A DNA stretch of 64,000 nt from Mesaphorura yosii. Its lineage: Eukaryota > Arthropoda > Collembola > Poduromorpha > Tullbergiidae. The translations under genes and the position numbers were made by a program. The stretch lies in NCBI GenBank assembly GCA_009869945.1, contig WIXG01000366.1, forward strand, positions 1-64,000, written 5' to 3'. Numbering within the stretch: position 1 is the stretch's first letter; each line of letters opens with the position of its first letter. Shown in pieces: positions 49,414 through 62,434 of the stretch. The notes below the pieces were generated by a model. That model was not told the origin of the DNA and made no database searches. It was given only the letters and a program-made list of their open reading frames with translations.

Positions 49414-51541
49414 ATGAAGAGTGTCCTCCTGTTGTGTCTGTGCGTTATTCTTGCACACATTTGCAACAATGTCCAGAGTGCACCGCAGCCGGTCCCTCCA
49501 AGAACCCCGTCCGGCGACTACTCCGTGACGTAAGTCAATTTGGCGAAATTGTGCTTGCCTAACGTAAGGACTCCCGTTTCTATCGTCCATCAGCCACCTG
49601 GACATCCGCGACGCTGTGCTGTCGCTCGTGCGAGTTCTCCAGGATCAAATGGACAAGCTGGAGCGGCACGAAGTTCGAGAGAGGCAGTTGGGCGAGCAGT
49701 TGACCCGGTCACTGGCGTCCCTTGAGAAGAGAGGGCGTGGCGAGGAGAAAAACATTGAAAACATCGCCACGTACATTACGCGAATTGACGAGAAGACCAA
49801 AACCCTCCAGGCGTCAGTGGACAAGGTAAGATTTCATTTGCCTACTTGCGCGATTGCTTAATTTGTGAGTTTTCGCATTGCTGATCGATCAGCAATCAGA
49901 CGACAGACGTACAGAATTCGCAAGCATGGACGCGGACTTGAAGTCTTTGAGACAGTTGATTTCGACAATCTCGCCAAGTTCCGGTTCGAGATTGGAAGAT
50001 AAAATCGACGCTATCAACGAAAGGGTGAGTCACACGTAAATGTGAGATTTGGCTGTTTAGCCGTTCTACGCAAATGAGAATTTTGTTGTTAACGCCGATT
50101 TCTGACAGCTGAGTCAAATTCGACAAAGCACCGATGCCAACTCGGCCAAGTTTGACCAGCTGATGGAGCTGTGGAGAAGCTCCGTCTCGTCTTCTTCTTC
50201 CGGAGGCGGAAGCAACGACTTGAGTGACACGCTCCTGCAGGAAATTCACGATATCAAGGAAACGCTGGCCAACTCAAACAGCGGCACTGGCGCGGGCACG
50301 CAAGTGAGCGGAAGGAATGCGAAGGCCGAGTGGCAGGTGGAGCTGACGGAGTCGATGGACGGTCAGCGGAGACAGCTTGCCATCATGGAGGAGGAGATTG
50401 GGCGGGCGATTCATCTGCTGGGAGGAATGACGCAGTCCGCATCTGGGCTTCAGGGCGTGCTAAAGGAACTGCAGACGGACACATCGCGGGGGTTCCAGAC
50501 GGTTGTGGCCCAGATCGGGTCTCTGAAGGGCAACATCTCCGGCGACATTGAAGGCCAGATCGCGAGGGTGGAGGGTGTTGTGAGGAACGGGCAGCAGCAT
50601 TTGGAGGGGAAGATGAGACAGGCCGAGTCACAACTCGAGAATCTGTTCACAAACATGCAGAGCGGATACGCGCATCTCTCCAACGAGCTGAAAGGGCTCT
50701 CGAATGTGGAGTCGGTGCTCCTTGACACGGGCGACAGTGTCCTGGACACTAAGCGAAGGCTGGAGTATGGGGTTCAGCAAATCATGGGAGAAATCGCCAA
50801 CCAACTGAAGGAGCACACGGCAAGCTTGAATTCCTCTCTGCAGCAAAGGTTCGGGCGCGGGCCGAGAAATTCTTAGGCTTGTTCATTGCATTGTGTCTTT
50901 TTGTGTTCCAGATTTGATGGACTGGCCACAAGCGTGCTGGGGAATCAGAGCATTGCGCTGACAAACTTGACTTCCCGCATGGAAGAGGAGATTAGCCAAG
51001 TCTGGCGTCAAATTGGGATCCTGTATCACAAAATGACTGGAGCAGCACAGCAGATTTCTGAAATTCATTCACAGACCTCCAAATACGTCAACAACAGCTT
51101 AGGTTCGTTGTATCCGTCGCGATAGCGCAGCGCTGCCTTTCCTAATGCACGTTTTCTTACGGTACTTCGCCACAGACACGATGAGCTCGATGGACGGCAA
51201 AGTGGGACAAATCACCAATCGGATGGGAGAAGTCGACGATAACTTGAATTATCTCCTCGGCCGGATGTCACTTGTCGTTCAAGAGTTCAACATGATCAAA
51301 AGTGGTGAGTCTTTCTCTTCCTTTCTCGCCTTCGACTCCAAATTCAATGATTCAATGAAATCTGCATTAAATCCTCGCAGGACTTGGCGACGCTCTCGTC
51401 TCTCTGAAGGATTCGTTCGCCGAGATCAGTGAAAATGAGATTGAGAGGAAACCGGATTTGGACGAGCAGGCCGAGCAGCCACAGCCCACGGCCGTCGACG
51501 CCGTGGAGGTCCCCGCCGCCGCCGTTGCAGAAGCGTCATAG
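49414..51541 (+). CDS. Secreted coiled-coil protein, 7 exons, 566 aa
   Basis: No named family recognised. Exons: 49414-49529, 49594-49825, 49893-50024, 50109-50848, 50912-51102, 51176-51304, 51381-51541; phases agree. Signal peptide: MKSVLLLCLCVILAHICNNV, cleaved near QSA-PQP. Almost all the rest is amphipathic helix with heptad-like spacing, for example VLSLVRVLQDQMDKLERHE (about 45-63), the long exon 4 (about 161-406) with Gln/Glu/Leu-rich helices interrupted by a Ser/Gly linker (about 180-195), and NLTSRMEEEISQVWRQI. Asn sequons are present (NIS, NQS, NLT). The C-terminus is an acidic, Pro/Ala-rich tail ending AAAVAEAS. No fibrinogen, C1q or lectin domain follows. It probably forms secreted oligomers, perhaps matrix- or chorion-like; this is inference. 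AATAAA at 51905-51910. Confidence 0.8.
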
Positions 51542-51904
51542 TCTTGGGCGCGGCTAAAAATAACGAAACCGGTGTGAACTTACCTCAGAGTCCCTGCATT
51601 TTGAACTTGAACTTAATGTACGCAAATTAGGACTTAATTTTACTTTTAACTGTGCTGTCATTAACGGCACACGTCAGAATAATCTAGTTTATGAGCAAAC
51701 ATCGATTATGCGGGCCGGGCGAGGGCGACGCGGCGGAGTTGTGGCGGTAAACTTGCTTTATTGCTTATTACTTTGTTTGCAACAGTGTAAAGGCGTAAAT
51801 CGCGTAAATTAACATTTAGCAATAGAGATAATTGGTCATATTCGAGGCACAAGGCAAAGGCATTGTGGCCACGCTTGTAATTATGATGAAATATTCTTGG
51901 CAAA

Positions 51905-51910
51905 AATAAA
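51905..51910 (+). terminator. Candidate poly(A) signal of the coiled-coil gene
   Basis: AATAAA about 364 bp after the stop at 51539-51541; no nearer consensus hexamer was noticed. Confidence 0.4.
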
Positions 51911-52438
51911 TTATGGCTTCTACTTCTTATGGCCTGCGGTCTTCGTCGTCATTCTTCGCTAAAATGTAATAATTACAAATTATGCATACTATACGAATAG
52001 GAAAATTGCAAATCCGCAGACTTGGAAATGAGAAGTAAAATCGTGTGTCTAAAGTACGGCTAAGGTGAAGATTAATGTCAGTGTCAACATTCAGATTTGG
52101 AAGGCGGATTTCAAAAGGCCGACTGCTGATGGCAATCGAATTGTTCATTACCATAAAATCTCTTCAACAAGTAAATAAATAAGGAACAGTTTACAATAAC
52201 GCTAAATAAAAAGTAGTGGGGGTGCAAGTGCACTCCAGTTACGAGATTTTCTACCGGTAAGGTAACAATAACATCACAATCACACCAACAAAGGCTGCAA
52301 AGGGAATGGTCAGCATCGGAGACAAGATCAAGTGGACAATTTTCTACTGGTCGAACGGCAGTCACGCCAAGTTGGAGTCACGGCACAAGTAAGTCAAAAA
52401 TTGTAAAAAATGGGCCAGCGCTGCGCTCCGTTGAGAAA

Positions 52439-52444
52439 TTTATT
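52439..52444 (-). terminator. Poly(A) signal of the M13-like gene
   Basis: AATAAA on the minus strand, 39 bp after the TAA at 52485-52483. Confidence 0.65.
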
Positions 52445-52482
52445 CGTTGAGGTAGTTGATTGGAATTGCCGGCTCGAAGCCA

Positions 52483-55400
52483 TTAAATTACGTATCCACA
52501 GCTAAAGTCCGCGTACATTTCCGAGTTTTTCGAGCAGCCAAACGCTTTGCTGAATTCGATCATTTGTCTCAGAATGCCCCGCGTCCTATCAACCAAAGAA
52601 GCTTACTTAGAAAAGAATCTACGCGCTCAGAAAAGAACTCACGCAAATGCAATGATAAGGCGGTTTACCTGTGATCGTGGCTGAGCGACGTGGACGCCTG
52701 GTGCTCCATGTCGTGGAAGGCCAGTGTGCTGTTTGAGCATTGAGACTGTCGGGTTCAAAACAAAGCAAATTAATTAATTCAAATTAATTCTTGAACCCGA
52801 GTTCCCATCCGGGAATCAAGCGGGCTGCCTTTTAATTTTGTTTCAAGAGCTCTCTTGACTATGACTGTGACTGCCGTGCTTTAATGTCCCGCTTATTGCT
52901 CTGTGCTGCTCTTCCTCACCTGCCCGTACGCCAGGAAGAAAACTGCGCTGGGTGAGAGCTCATCGAGGGAAGGCAGTGCTTCCTGGTCCCCAGACGCCTG
53001 CAGAGCATCAAGCGCGATTTGAATGGCTGCTAAATGAATAGTCGAGTCTAACGAGGTCGCTTCGATGTACGGAGCGTCGTCGAGGCGAATGTCGGTGAAA
53101 AACGAGAAGAGGCAAGAGCGCTTTGTCTGAACCTGCCAACAAAGCAGTGCAAATTGAAAATTTAAAAATATGTCGGTGGGCTGAATTTGCATCTTATTAC
53201 ATGTAACGTACCAGTGCTCCCAGTTCGTGGACTTTTGGGTCTCTTTCTGGCAGGAGGACTCCGTTGGACATGTGATAGCCTTGCTCCGGTCCAAAAGCGT
53301 TTGCGAACGCTTCCCCGAATTCGAGCCCGAGCGTCGCGAAGAGTAGCGGCTTGCTGTGAGGATGAAACACAAAAACACTGTTTTATACATGGGAGGTGGC
53401 TCTGGCGTGGTGAGCTTACAAATTGTTGCTGGCCAAGTCGAACGAGTCCGTGTGCAGGCTGAGCTCCGACACGACGATTTTGTTGGCGGTGGGCAGAAGA
53501 TGAACTCCAAACAGGTTCTTTCCAATGAAACCCTTCAGAATTGAATCCCTCGACGGATTTTTCAATTGAACCTGCTCCATTTGATGCAAGAAGGAAATTG
53601 CAAAGTCGGTGTTCGCAAAGTAATCGTCTTTCTGGACGTCCAGTGCAAAATAGTGATCGACAAGCATTGTGTGATTTCTTAGAGACGGCAGAGTTCCGAC
53701 TTGCAGAGTCATCAGTCTTAGCTGCAATTGCAGTTACAAATTAAACTCATAATTCCATACTAGAAGCGATGAAATTTCTTGCCTTGTCGATGGCAAAATT
53801 GCGGAGTGTCTCGTCAAATCGCTGTGTTTCTTGAATCCGCCGAGTTAGCGAAGCTTTCATAGACTCAAACAGGCTTTCGACCTGGAGAAATGAAGTAAAA
53901 GCAAGAACTGTAGCATAAAATCTGCATAATTAAGCCCAAATCATACCTTTGCTACTCTTGCGGGGCGATCATCGCAGTTATTAGCCAGGAGAGCATTTAC
54001 GGCGTGCGAAAAGACCCAGATTGTCTCGTCAATGCAAAATTCCCACCTTGGAACTGGCTCCAGACTTCCTGTTTGCATTTGAATAAGAAACCGAGAGTCA
54101 AGTCGAGGCAGGCTTTAATTAAATGCGGTGCGGCACACGCGAGCGAGCAATAAGCAAATTGGCCATAAAATGAGACGAGGTGATGAGAGTCCAGAATAGA
54201 GTTGAGTTCCGAGAAAAGGCCGAATACGCAAAACTCAGGCCAAGCGCGTCAGAGCAGAACGAAAGTGTGTACAATTCGAGTGAATCCAGTCTTCCAGTTC
54301 GCAGAATTCGAGCAGACAAGCAGGGATTCGCTTAACAATTTAATTAAAGACGAGAAGTAGGCAAATAAAGCTTGAAACCTGTGGATTCCCTCCGGTACAT
54401 TTCTCGTGCCTCTGTAAACTGCTTGGAGATGTAGGGAATGTGCTTGTGCGTGTAATGCCACATCAAATAGTTGTTCAGGTTTCTGCGAAGAAGGAATTAA
54501 CGAATTATTGATGCTTTTATTACGACGGCGGTAGCCGACGGTCGATTTTAATTGATGTCTCGCCTCACCCCTTGTCTGTCGTGGAAATGATGGAGGACAC
54601 GTCCTCCAAGTACCTCGGGAATGGAATTAGCAGCTCGATTTGGTCGTGGATCCGCACCGACGGGAAGATGGCTTTTAGAATATCATCCCAGAATATCTGA
54701 AATAATTCAATTAATTATGCAAAGTGATTCCAGCCAGCAGCAGCCGAGTGCTCTCGAGAGGTTTAATGCGCTTACGGAGTTAGACATGCTTCTCAGCTCG
54801 TAAAGCTTCATCTTGTGAAAAGTGGCTATCGAATCGGAGTAGTTTGTCTTGTCGGGAGTGACTGATGCAATTCGTTGCTCATAGTGAAAGATTTCATCGG
54901 CAAACTGGGAGCTTGTCGCGCTCGTCGCGCCCAGGAGCTGGACGACATCTTTAACGTACGTGCGGAATGCTGCGGCCACCTAAGAATCGAATTAAATCAG
55001 AGTTACGACTCTCTAAAGTCGAAATAACTAATGACTCTGCACACAGACTGCAAGGGCAAAGCTCCTTTGATGGAACCTACCGAATGCTGGTGGGTTGAGT
55101 AGTACGACTTGTCGGGCAGGCTCAGACCAGATGGAATAATCTGCAATATTCCAAATTTCCAAAGGTGCGTAAATCAAAGGGATGGAAAAGTTGATGATTC
55201 AGATTAAAATCTAATCACCACCGTCTCTACCTTGATTATATTTCTCTCTGGAATCCGAGGATCAGGAACAACCTGCACTTCAAAGAAGGGACTCGTCCGA
55301 TGCTCGGCCTGCAGCTTCTTCAGCACTCGCGTAAAATCGAATTCCGTCTGTCGAAAAGTTCGCAAGACTTTCCAGCCTCCTGAAAGCGGGCACGGTACGA

Positions 55401-57119
55401 CACAAATGAAAATCCGCAAAGGCGAAATGAGAATGACGTCTGTCTTCATTATGGAAGTTTTGCGATGTTGCATATTCTATTCATTGCTTACCTAATTTCT
55501 GGATATTTTTTTTGAGAGGCTTCTCCTGGTCCGCTTCGATGTAATCAAGCGCCATGCACGACTGGTAGAATTTCCTCATTTTCATGTACACTGAGTTTGA
55601 CTCGGACGCGTACGGCTGCGTGCTAATCAGAGATCGGATTTTCTCCTTCACTGAAAACGCAAGGCAAAAGGCAAATGAAAGAAAGTTGCAGCCCATCAAC
55701 TTTTCTCATCAATTTTAGTTTGGCAACTTGGCAGCCGGAATTCGCCTTCGAATCCGGCCGTATTTTTAGATTATTTGAAGAGACAATATGCATATTATCT
55801 TCCAGCCGAAAATAGAAGAATTTGATTTTACGCGCGCTGTACTGCAAACTTGAGAGTAATTCTGCGAACGCTGTGAAAAACTTTCACCAATCGCGAGTTT
55901 CATTTCGAATTCGAATCTGATTAGAATCAGATTTCAGTTTGCATTTACTTTGCAGTTTTCAGAAAACATGCGCGAGCAGAGTCGAGAATGCGAATTTTGT
56001 GGGCATAAATCAAAGGCGGTCAACGGCAGCGAGGCTTCAGCTTTAATTTCCAGCTCCAACACTTACATTTGTACTGCTCCAGTTTCTCTGCGCTCCAGAA
56101 GCTCTGGGATTTCGGAATGGGATTCGAGTGCAGCCATCCACCGCATGAAAACTCCCAAAAGTTTTCGCATGGATGCATGGAACGATTCATTCCGCCAAGC
56201 AACTGCGTACGGAAAAACAAAAAAAACACCGGATTATTTTACAAAAACAGACAACAGACAACAGCAACAGCTTTCAGCTCATCGTATTTATTATTCATCA
56301 ACAACACGCCTTGAAGTAATTCGAGTTGATTGACATGTAGCAGCATTACAGAATTGGACCCTAATCGCACTTAAAGTCTTCTGCAAGAAGGCTGCTGACT
56401 GCTGACGTATCATCAAAACATCATCTCTCTCGTATTTGCAACATATGCATTCATAATTTAGCAATCATGTGCGTCAGCGCAGACAAATATTTCGTTCAAA
56501 AGTACAATTTACATAATTTTCAATTTCAATTTCGTTTTTTTTTCGAAACTAGCAAATACAAAGGCAGAGATTATATGGGAAAAGGCGGCAGGCAAAAGCG
56601 AAGTTTCTCATCTACCATACACGTAAAATCAAAGCAGCAGAAGTATTTCTGCTGCGATTAAAGTTTCTGAGGTTAAAGTTGAGAGTTCTGGCCTGACACG
56701 AAGCGAGCAGCAAACAGTCGAAGAGGTCTCACCTTTGCAGATAAGGAATGGCATTTTGACGATTCGCATAAATTATCCGGCCGTGACTTGGGCCAGAGGG
56801 CGAGGAGGGTGATGAGGACGAAGAAGAGGGTGAATATCACGGCGCAGCAGACGAGGAGGTAGATCAGGCTCTTCTTCGGCGTCAGCCGGCACTTGTGGGC
56901 GAGCGCCGTGAGCTTGTCCGAGTATGTGGACGACTCCAGGTCGTCTGTGCCCGCGCCCCCCTCGTCTTCGTAGTGCAGCGGGTAGCGGGTCTGCTGCTCC
57001 TTCAATGGGGTCGCCTCTTCAGAGGCGTCGGTAGGTGATTCCCCGCCGGAGGCAGGATCCCGGATCCCGTTTCCGGGAGTCGCTTTGACTTCATCCCTCG
57101 CGTCGTTGTCGTTGTCCAT
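52483..57119 (-). CDS. M13 (neprilysin-like) family protein lacking the zinc motifs, 15 exons, 794 aa
   Basis: Type II membrane ectoprotein of peptidase family M13. Exons: 57119-56733, 56202-56067, 55650-55492, 55379-55231, 55140-55081, 54979-54776, 54696-54569, 54482-54379, 54068-53947, 53881-53783, 53721-53420, 53353-53212, 53132-52920, 52745-52669, 52585-52483. Order: acidic cytosolic tail (1-83), membrane anchor (about 84-109), then the family start CENFWEFSCGGWLHSNPIP, RKFYQSCM, GGWKVL, LNNYLMWHY, and FSKAFGC near the C-terminus. Length fits neprilysins (about 750 aa). The active site is destroyed: where HExxH belongs the sequence is G-L-E-F-G-E-A-F (L627, E631), and the ENxxD segment is replaced by TSLDSTIHLAA. 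It is therefore probably a pseudopeptidase with a binding or scaffolding role. The intron after exon 10 begins with GC. Transcribed toward the coiled-coil gene. Confidence 0.88.
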
Positions 57120-57873
57120 TTTGTGGCCGCTTTCCGAGCTGCTTCTTAATTTGACTGGTCTTAAAGCACTTGTTCACAATTGGGCCAAAGTATCACGTTG
57201 CTGTTGTCGTCTTCATTCAACGCGACATGACATAAGAGATGTTTTCTACTACTTGCACGAAACTTTTACATTATCCGGTTGAACCACAAAAACCCACGAA
57301 CACAAACACAAACGAGAGGCTGCATTCAACACTGGAAAAGTTTCTCTTGTACTTTCACCAATTCATTCATTCAATTCAGGGCTGCTTTCCAGGTGTCTCG
57401 TCTTCTTGTCTTCTTGTCTGCTCCTATTTTGGTGTCTTTCTTGAGATCCTTGCAAATAATTCACAAAAGCGCTGCAAAACAGCAAAACTGCTGCACTCCA
57501 CTGAGTCAGCTTGTTTTACTTAGCGTCAGTGAATGACTCACTTTCATTAATCCGAGCCGGTAGAACGCAGAAGCCGGGCTACTGTCATTGCCACTGTCAC
57601 TGAACGCAAATATTCAGCTACTTTAACTGTGATGTGATGAATATGGTCACCGTCCAGCCGAACGACTTCACTTGACTTGGACTCTATTTGCCCTTTTCAC
57701 ATGTCAAACTCTTAAATTCTTAAATTTGACGTTGATGGTGACGCTGGCAAAGACAGAAGCACTTTGCTTAAACTTTAATCTGCGCCTTCTCCAGCGAAAT
57801 CCAACTCGAGGACTCAAAGTCAAAGTATCAAATCACGACGAAGCACTTCACGGCACTGTACTGCAATGCACTG

Positions 57874-57974
57874 TTAAATCCACAAGTGTAATCGCACATC
57901 GAACTTGAACTCTTCGTGTTATTAAAATCCACAAGTGTGATCGAACATCAAACTCGAACTCTTCGTGTTATTAA
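57874..57974. repeat. Two-copy tandem duplication of about 49 bp
   Basis: Copy 1 starts TTAAATCCACAAGTGTAATC near 57874; copy 2 starts TTAAAATCCACAAGTGTGAT near 57922. Both run to AACTCTTCGTGTTATTAAA with about five differences. It lies some 750-850 bp upstream of the M13-like start codon. Confidence 0.75.
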
Positions 57975-60900
57975 ACAAGAAACTTGATACTCGACGCTGA
58001 ATGCTGGTGCTGGACTTATCTGCAGCTAGCCCCATGCAATGCAATGTGTGTTATAAAACTAGCTCCAGTCTTATAATCTTCTGCCGTGCGTTACCGGCTT
58101 ACCGGCGGTTACTGCGCTCAGGCTATAAATATTGAAGAATTTTTTAACGCGTTGTGTGTTCCTTCTTTCTTTCTTGGCTTGGCTTGCCTGCATGGTTTTC
58201 TGTTCTTCCCTTGAAATTTCGCAGGGAATCTTTTGCTTCAGGGTGTTTGGCCACAGAGACGGGGATACATGCAATTTGATCTCTGCAGAGGATTAATCTC
58301 TAATTCTCTTCTCTTCTCTACCTTCACTTGTACTCACATTTTTTCTATTGTTGCTCACCAAGCAAGTTCACGGCGACTGGACTGGACTGTGTACTTGCTC
58401 ATGGGATTCCTCGGTCGCGGTCTCCGAGCGGATGCTTGCAATTGTATGGACACGAGACGACACGACAAGGCACAGATCCGGTGGAGCAGAGAAAGAAAAA
58501 TAACACATTCTTCTTATATTATTGCATTGCATTGATACGATAAAGCGGCAGCGGCAGCCTGTTGCCTCCCTGCAATGTAATGAGCAATGAAGGATGAATG
58601 TACACCTGGTGACTTTCATGTGTACGTTAATCATCCGGCAATTCAACCAAGCATTTTGTAGTCAACAAAAGAGATGAGAACGAGACGGGCGCGGGCAGGG
58701 GCTGGATTAACACTAACACACATTTACGTTGTGTTTAGCGTACACAGGAAAGACTTGTCTGGCGGTGGTTTGGCCAGATAAAATACAACAAAGGAGAGCT
58801 GAGCAGAAACACTTCTACCGCGTCTTCATTTTATTCACTACGCTGGACTGAAAGTTCTCATACAAAAAAGAAGGGTTATTGCATGAATTGTGAATTCATT
58901 CCGTATGCATTTTAATGAAATGGTTGAATAAAGTGCGAAGCAGGCCGTCGGACCATGCTGGACTTGGTTTTATATCCTTTTTATTATTATGCATGCTTCG
59001 ATAGTTTCATGATGCCCCGCGAAACGCGAAATGTGTGTCCATACGTGCGTTTCGCACTCGCACTCTTGCAAATTTCACCCTCCAATAACGAAAACTCCAA
59101 CGCGGTTTTAATTTACACGAGGTGCGCGCTAAGCGGGTTGTGTTTTCTGTTTACATTTACACGTTTTCACGGAACACGCATTGACGCATGCATGATTAAC
59201 GTGCGAGCGTGTGGTGTGTATCCAGCTGCTCATGCTTGTGCTGCTGGTTCTATTCAAGTAGCCAATTTCCAATGTTCCGCCTTGGAAATGAGCGTAAAGC
59301 TCATCTGAACTCATCTTCCCGTAAGAATTACATATGTTATCTTGTAGGCTCTTGTAGAATTTTAATTAGCGGCTAAATTACGAGAGCCAATCACTTAATT
59401 TCATGCAAAATCTTGTTGGTGCCTGCCTAATTGAATAATTTGAATAAATAAGCAAGCACAACTCACAGCCCAATTTCACGAGCCGACTGTGATTGTGCAT
59501 TCTTCTGATTCTGTGCTAGCGGCAGATGAGTTCAAGTTTGTATTGTAAGACAAATCTTGTATTCCAAAATTAAAATCCATAACCAATTCTGCATGAATGC
59601 TGCTGCTTCAATGCTGCTGTGCTTAGAATTATAATTCCACAATTCCACGTCTGTCAGACTCAACACGGCAATATACAGCCGAACAAGCGAAGAGTGGCCG
59701 CAGAAGCTCATTAAACTTTAAAATATGTAAAACCGTGTCACATTACAAATAAATGCCATCAATTACCGTTAATGCCATGTTTGGGGAGCATTTACGACTG
59801 TGCAATGCCAAGAATAGAAACAGACGTACAAACAAACGACGAACAAGCTCTAATTTTTATTGAATGTCGTCTGCCATGCCGTGCCGCTCAGCACGCATTT
59901 TGAATAAAATTAAACCCTAACTGCTTGCCTGTACTGGAACAATGTGTGCCTTCGGGCCGGGTCAGCCAACCAATAATCGATCATTCCATCGTCTCAATTT
60001 CATGATTGAACTCGGAAATTTGCATAAAATGAAAAGGAGGAACCATTCATTCCATGCAATTTTGCGTGTCGTTACACGGTGAGTACGATTCCATACAAAT
60101 GCAAGCGGAAAAATTGGAAATGAGAAACGAATTGTTGGCTGATTGATTCGAAACCTACCTTTTCTAGAATGCGCTTGTCTCCTCTCTGATCACGATCAAG
60201 TTACTGATCATGCGAATAAAATAGAGATCTCGCATCATTTTAAAGTTTGCAGAAATTTGTTCATTAAATTCAAGCAAGCAGGTGGCTATATAAACAGTCA
60301 AACTTCATACGCGATTTAAAAGTAGCAAACGATTTTCAATAGACTTACAGAGCAGTCGAGTTTGATATAAGCCTATTGATTAGTCATGCAAACTAGAACT
60401 AAAACTTACCTGCTCAGTTGTCCGTCTCCAGTAAAAATAGTTCAGGGACTCATCAAGCCCTCTATCACTACTTTTTATTCTCATTTGGAAGAATCATTCA
60501 GTAATTCAGTTGAAGTGACACACTTTCGATTAGAATATATGAAATTAATTGCCAACTAAATCCTAAATGGAAATTAGTCCTTCAACTCGCTGACTATGAC
60601 TCATGGGAATTTGAGACGCGTTATGAAATTTGACACTTTAGTACTTTTTCGAAGCTTCAACTGCACTGCGATTAGTTCGATTCCGACTGCGAACTGCGTC
60701 TGAGCACTGAGTACGTGCGATTCTTCGGTGTATTTTAATTTAATCAAGCAGAACCATGCCGTTAACGTAACTGGCACGATTTGGCTTGTCGGTGATTCAT
60801 TTCTTTACTTCTTTCGAGTCTCGCGAGTAATGCGGTTAAATTGTGTTGAGATGAGGCTCATTAAAGTGCACGCCGAAGATGTTTCATGTTTCCACTTCAA

Positions 60901-62403
60901 AGGCGTGCACGGGCAAAAGCAAACTGATTTCGATCACGGGCTCAAGCAAAAGCTCTGTTTTGCAAATCCAATTTGTACTCTGCGCTGCGTCTATTTGTAT
61001 CATTTCTGTATTCTGTGATTCTGTGTTAATAAAGGCCAAAAATAAGACAAACAAGAACAACGAGAAGAAGAATTGTCAGCAAAAAAAAATTCTTGCTTAT
61101 TGCGTAAGCGAGTGCTCTTGTCTGTGTTTTCTTTTAATTTGCTCCAGTCGCTCGAGTTATTTAACTCGAGATATTTTATGATGACAATCTCTGGCGGAAC
61201 GAGACTTATTGTCTGAAATGAGGAAGCAGCCCATTTCTCTGACGAGGCAGTCCGCAATTTTTAATTTTCATTAGGCAATCAAGTGGCAAGTGCTCACACT
61301 CACACGTGCCGGATTCTATTTCCATTCTTCGGGCACCGCATTCATTAATTATTTAAGAAGGACGCTTTCTATTCTTTGATTCTTCGATTCTGCGAGTTTG
61401 TATCTTTTGTGTGCAATTGATTCGGGTAGAATGAAGTGCACTTCAATTAAGTGCAGTGCTGAGGCACACTCGCCTTGAACTTTAAGAATGCTTTATAGAA
61501 AAAGTTCTTCATCCATAAATAATAATTCAACAATTGGTTCCCGATTACTAAATGTCAATTGAAAAGTCTCCTCACATTAATCGAGAAGCTTCTTTCGTTC
61601 TCCTTCTTTGAAGTCGCTCTACGCGTCTTTGTAGTTTGTCTGCCGTGGGTGGGGACTCGAATTGCGAATTCGAATGTGGACAAACAGAATGCAGAATTTT
61701 CTAGACTCTAAAAGAGCAAATAGAGTACAGTCTAAATCAGATGTTTCTCATCTTCACGCTGATGCCAGGCCACTGCAAAGTTGTAAAGTGCTGTTTTAAT
61801 GAACAAAAATCCTTCCCGTGTGCTTTTTCGTCGGAGAGCCGCGAAAAAAAGAGTTAAAATGCAATTAATTCTTTATTTCTTTGCATACCAGCTAAAATCT
61901 CTTATCTTTATCTGTCTTGGCTGCCTTCCACGCACGCAGCGCAGCCTGTCTGCCTGCCCAAAATAAATACACTCACTCTCAGCTCAGCCAGACAAATAGA
62001 CACACCGAACTCAGCGTGACGGCAGACGGCAGGATCAATGATAGTAAAAATAAGTGAAGCATCGAAAGTTTCACTTCATTCTTCTTCTTCTTGTCTTTTT
62101 CCAGCGATGCGACCAACCGCCAGCCACGCAAGCTGCTCTACTCCACTTTAAACCAAAAGAACTGTAAAATTGATTCCTTCATGTTTTCTTTTGTACTTTG
62201 AGAAAAGTTGTTCCAAAGATATGATCTTTTGCGAAACTTGAAGCGAAAAGACAAACAAAACTGGCTTGGCTGGTATTTGCTGTCGTGCGTGCATTATAAA
62301 TACAAACTTTTCAGCCCGCATTCGTAGGAGTTTGCGGGCTGCTGCTTCAGCGAATGCAGTTCAATGTTTACTCTTTGCTGTACGGAGGGCCATCATGAAT
62401 AAC

Positions 62404-62434
62404 ACAATAAGCCATAAGCCATAAGCCATAAGCT
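62404..62434. repeat. 9-bp tandem repeat (CATAAGC type)
   Basis: The unit AAGCCAT repeats about four times in a row (AATAAGCCATAAGCCATAAG and on), a short microsatellite in the gene-free right flank. Confidence 0.7.

Noticed and set aside
53213-53525. Single long minus-strand frame 52893-53525
   Set aside because: Only 52920-53132 of it is exon; the upper part reads through an intron and through exons 11 and 12 in the wrong frame.
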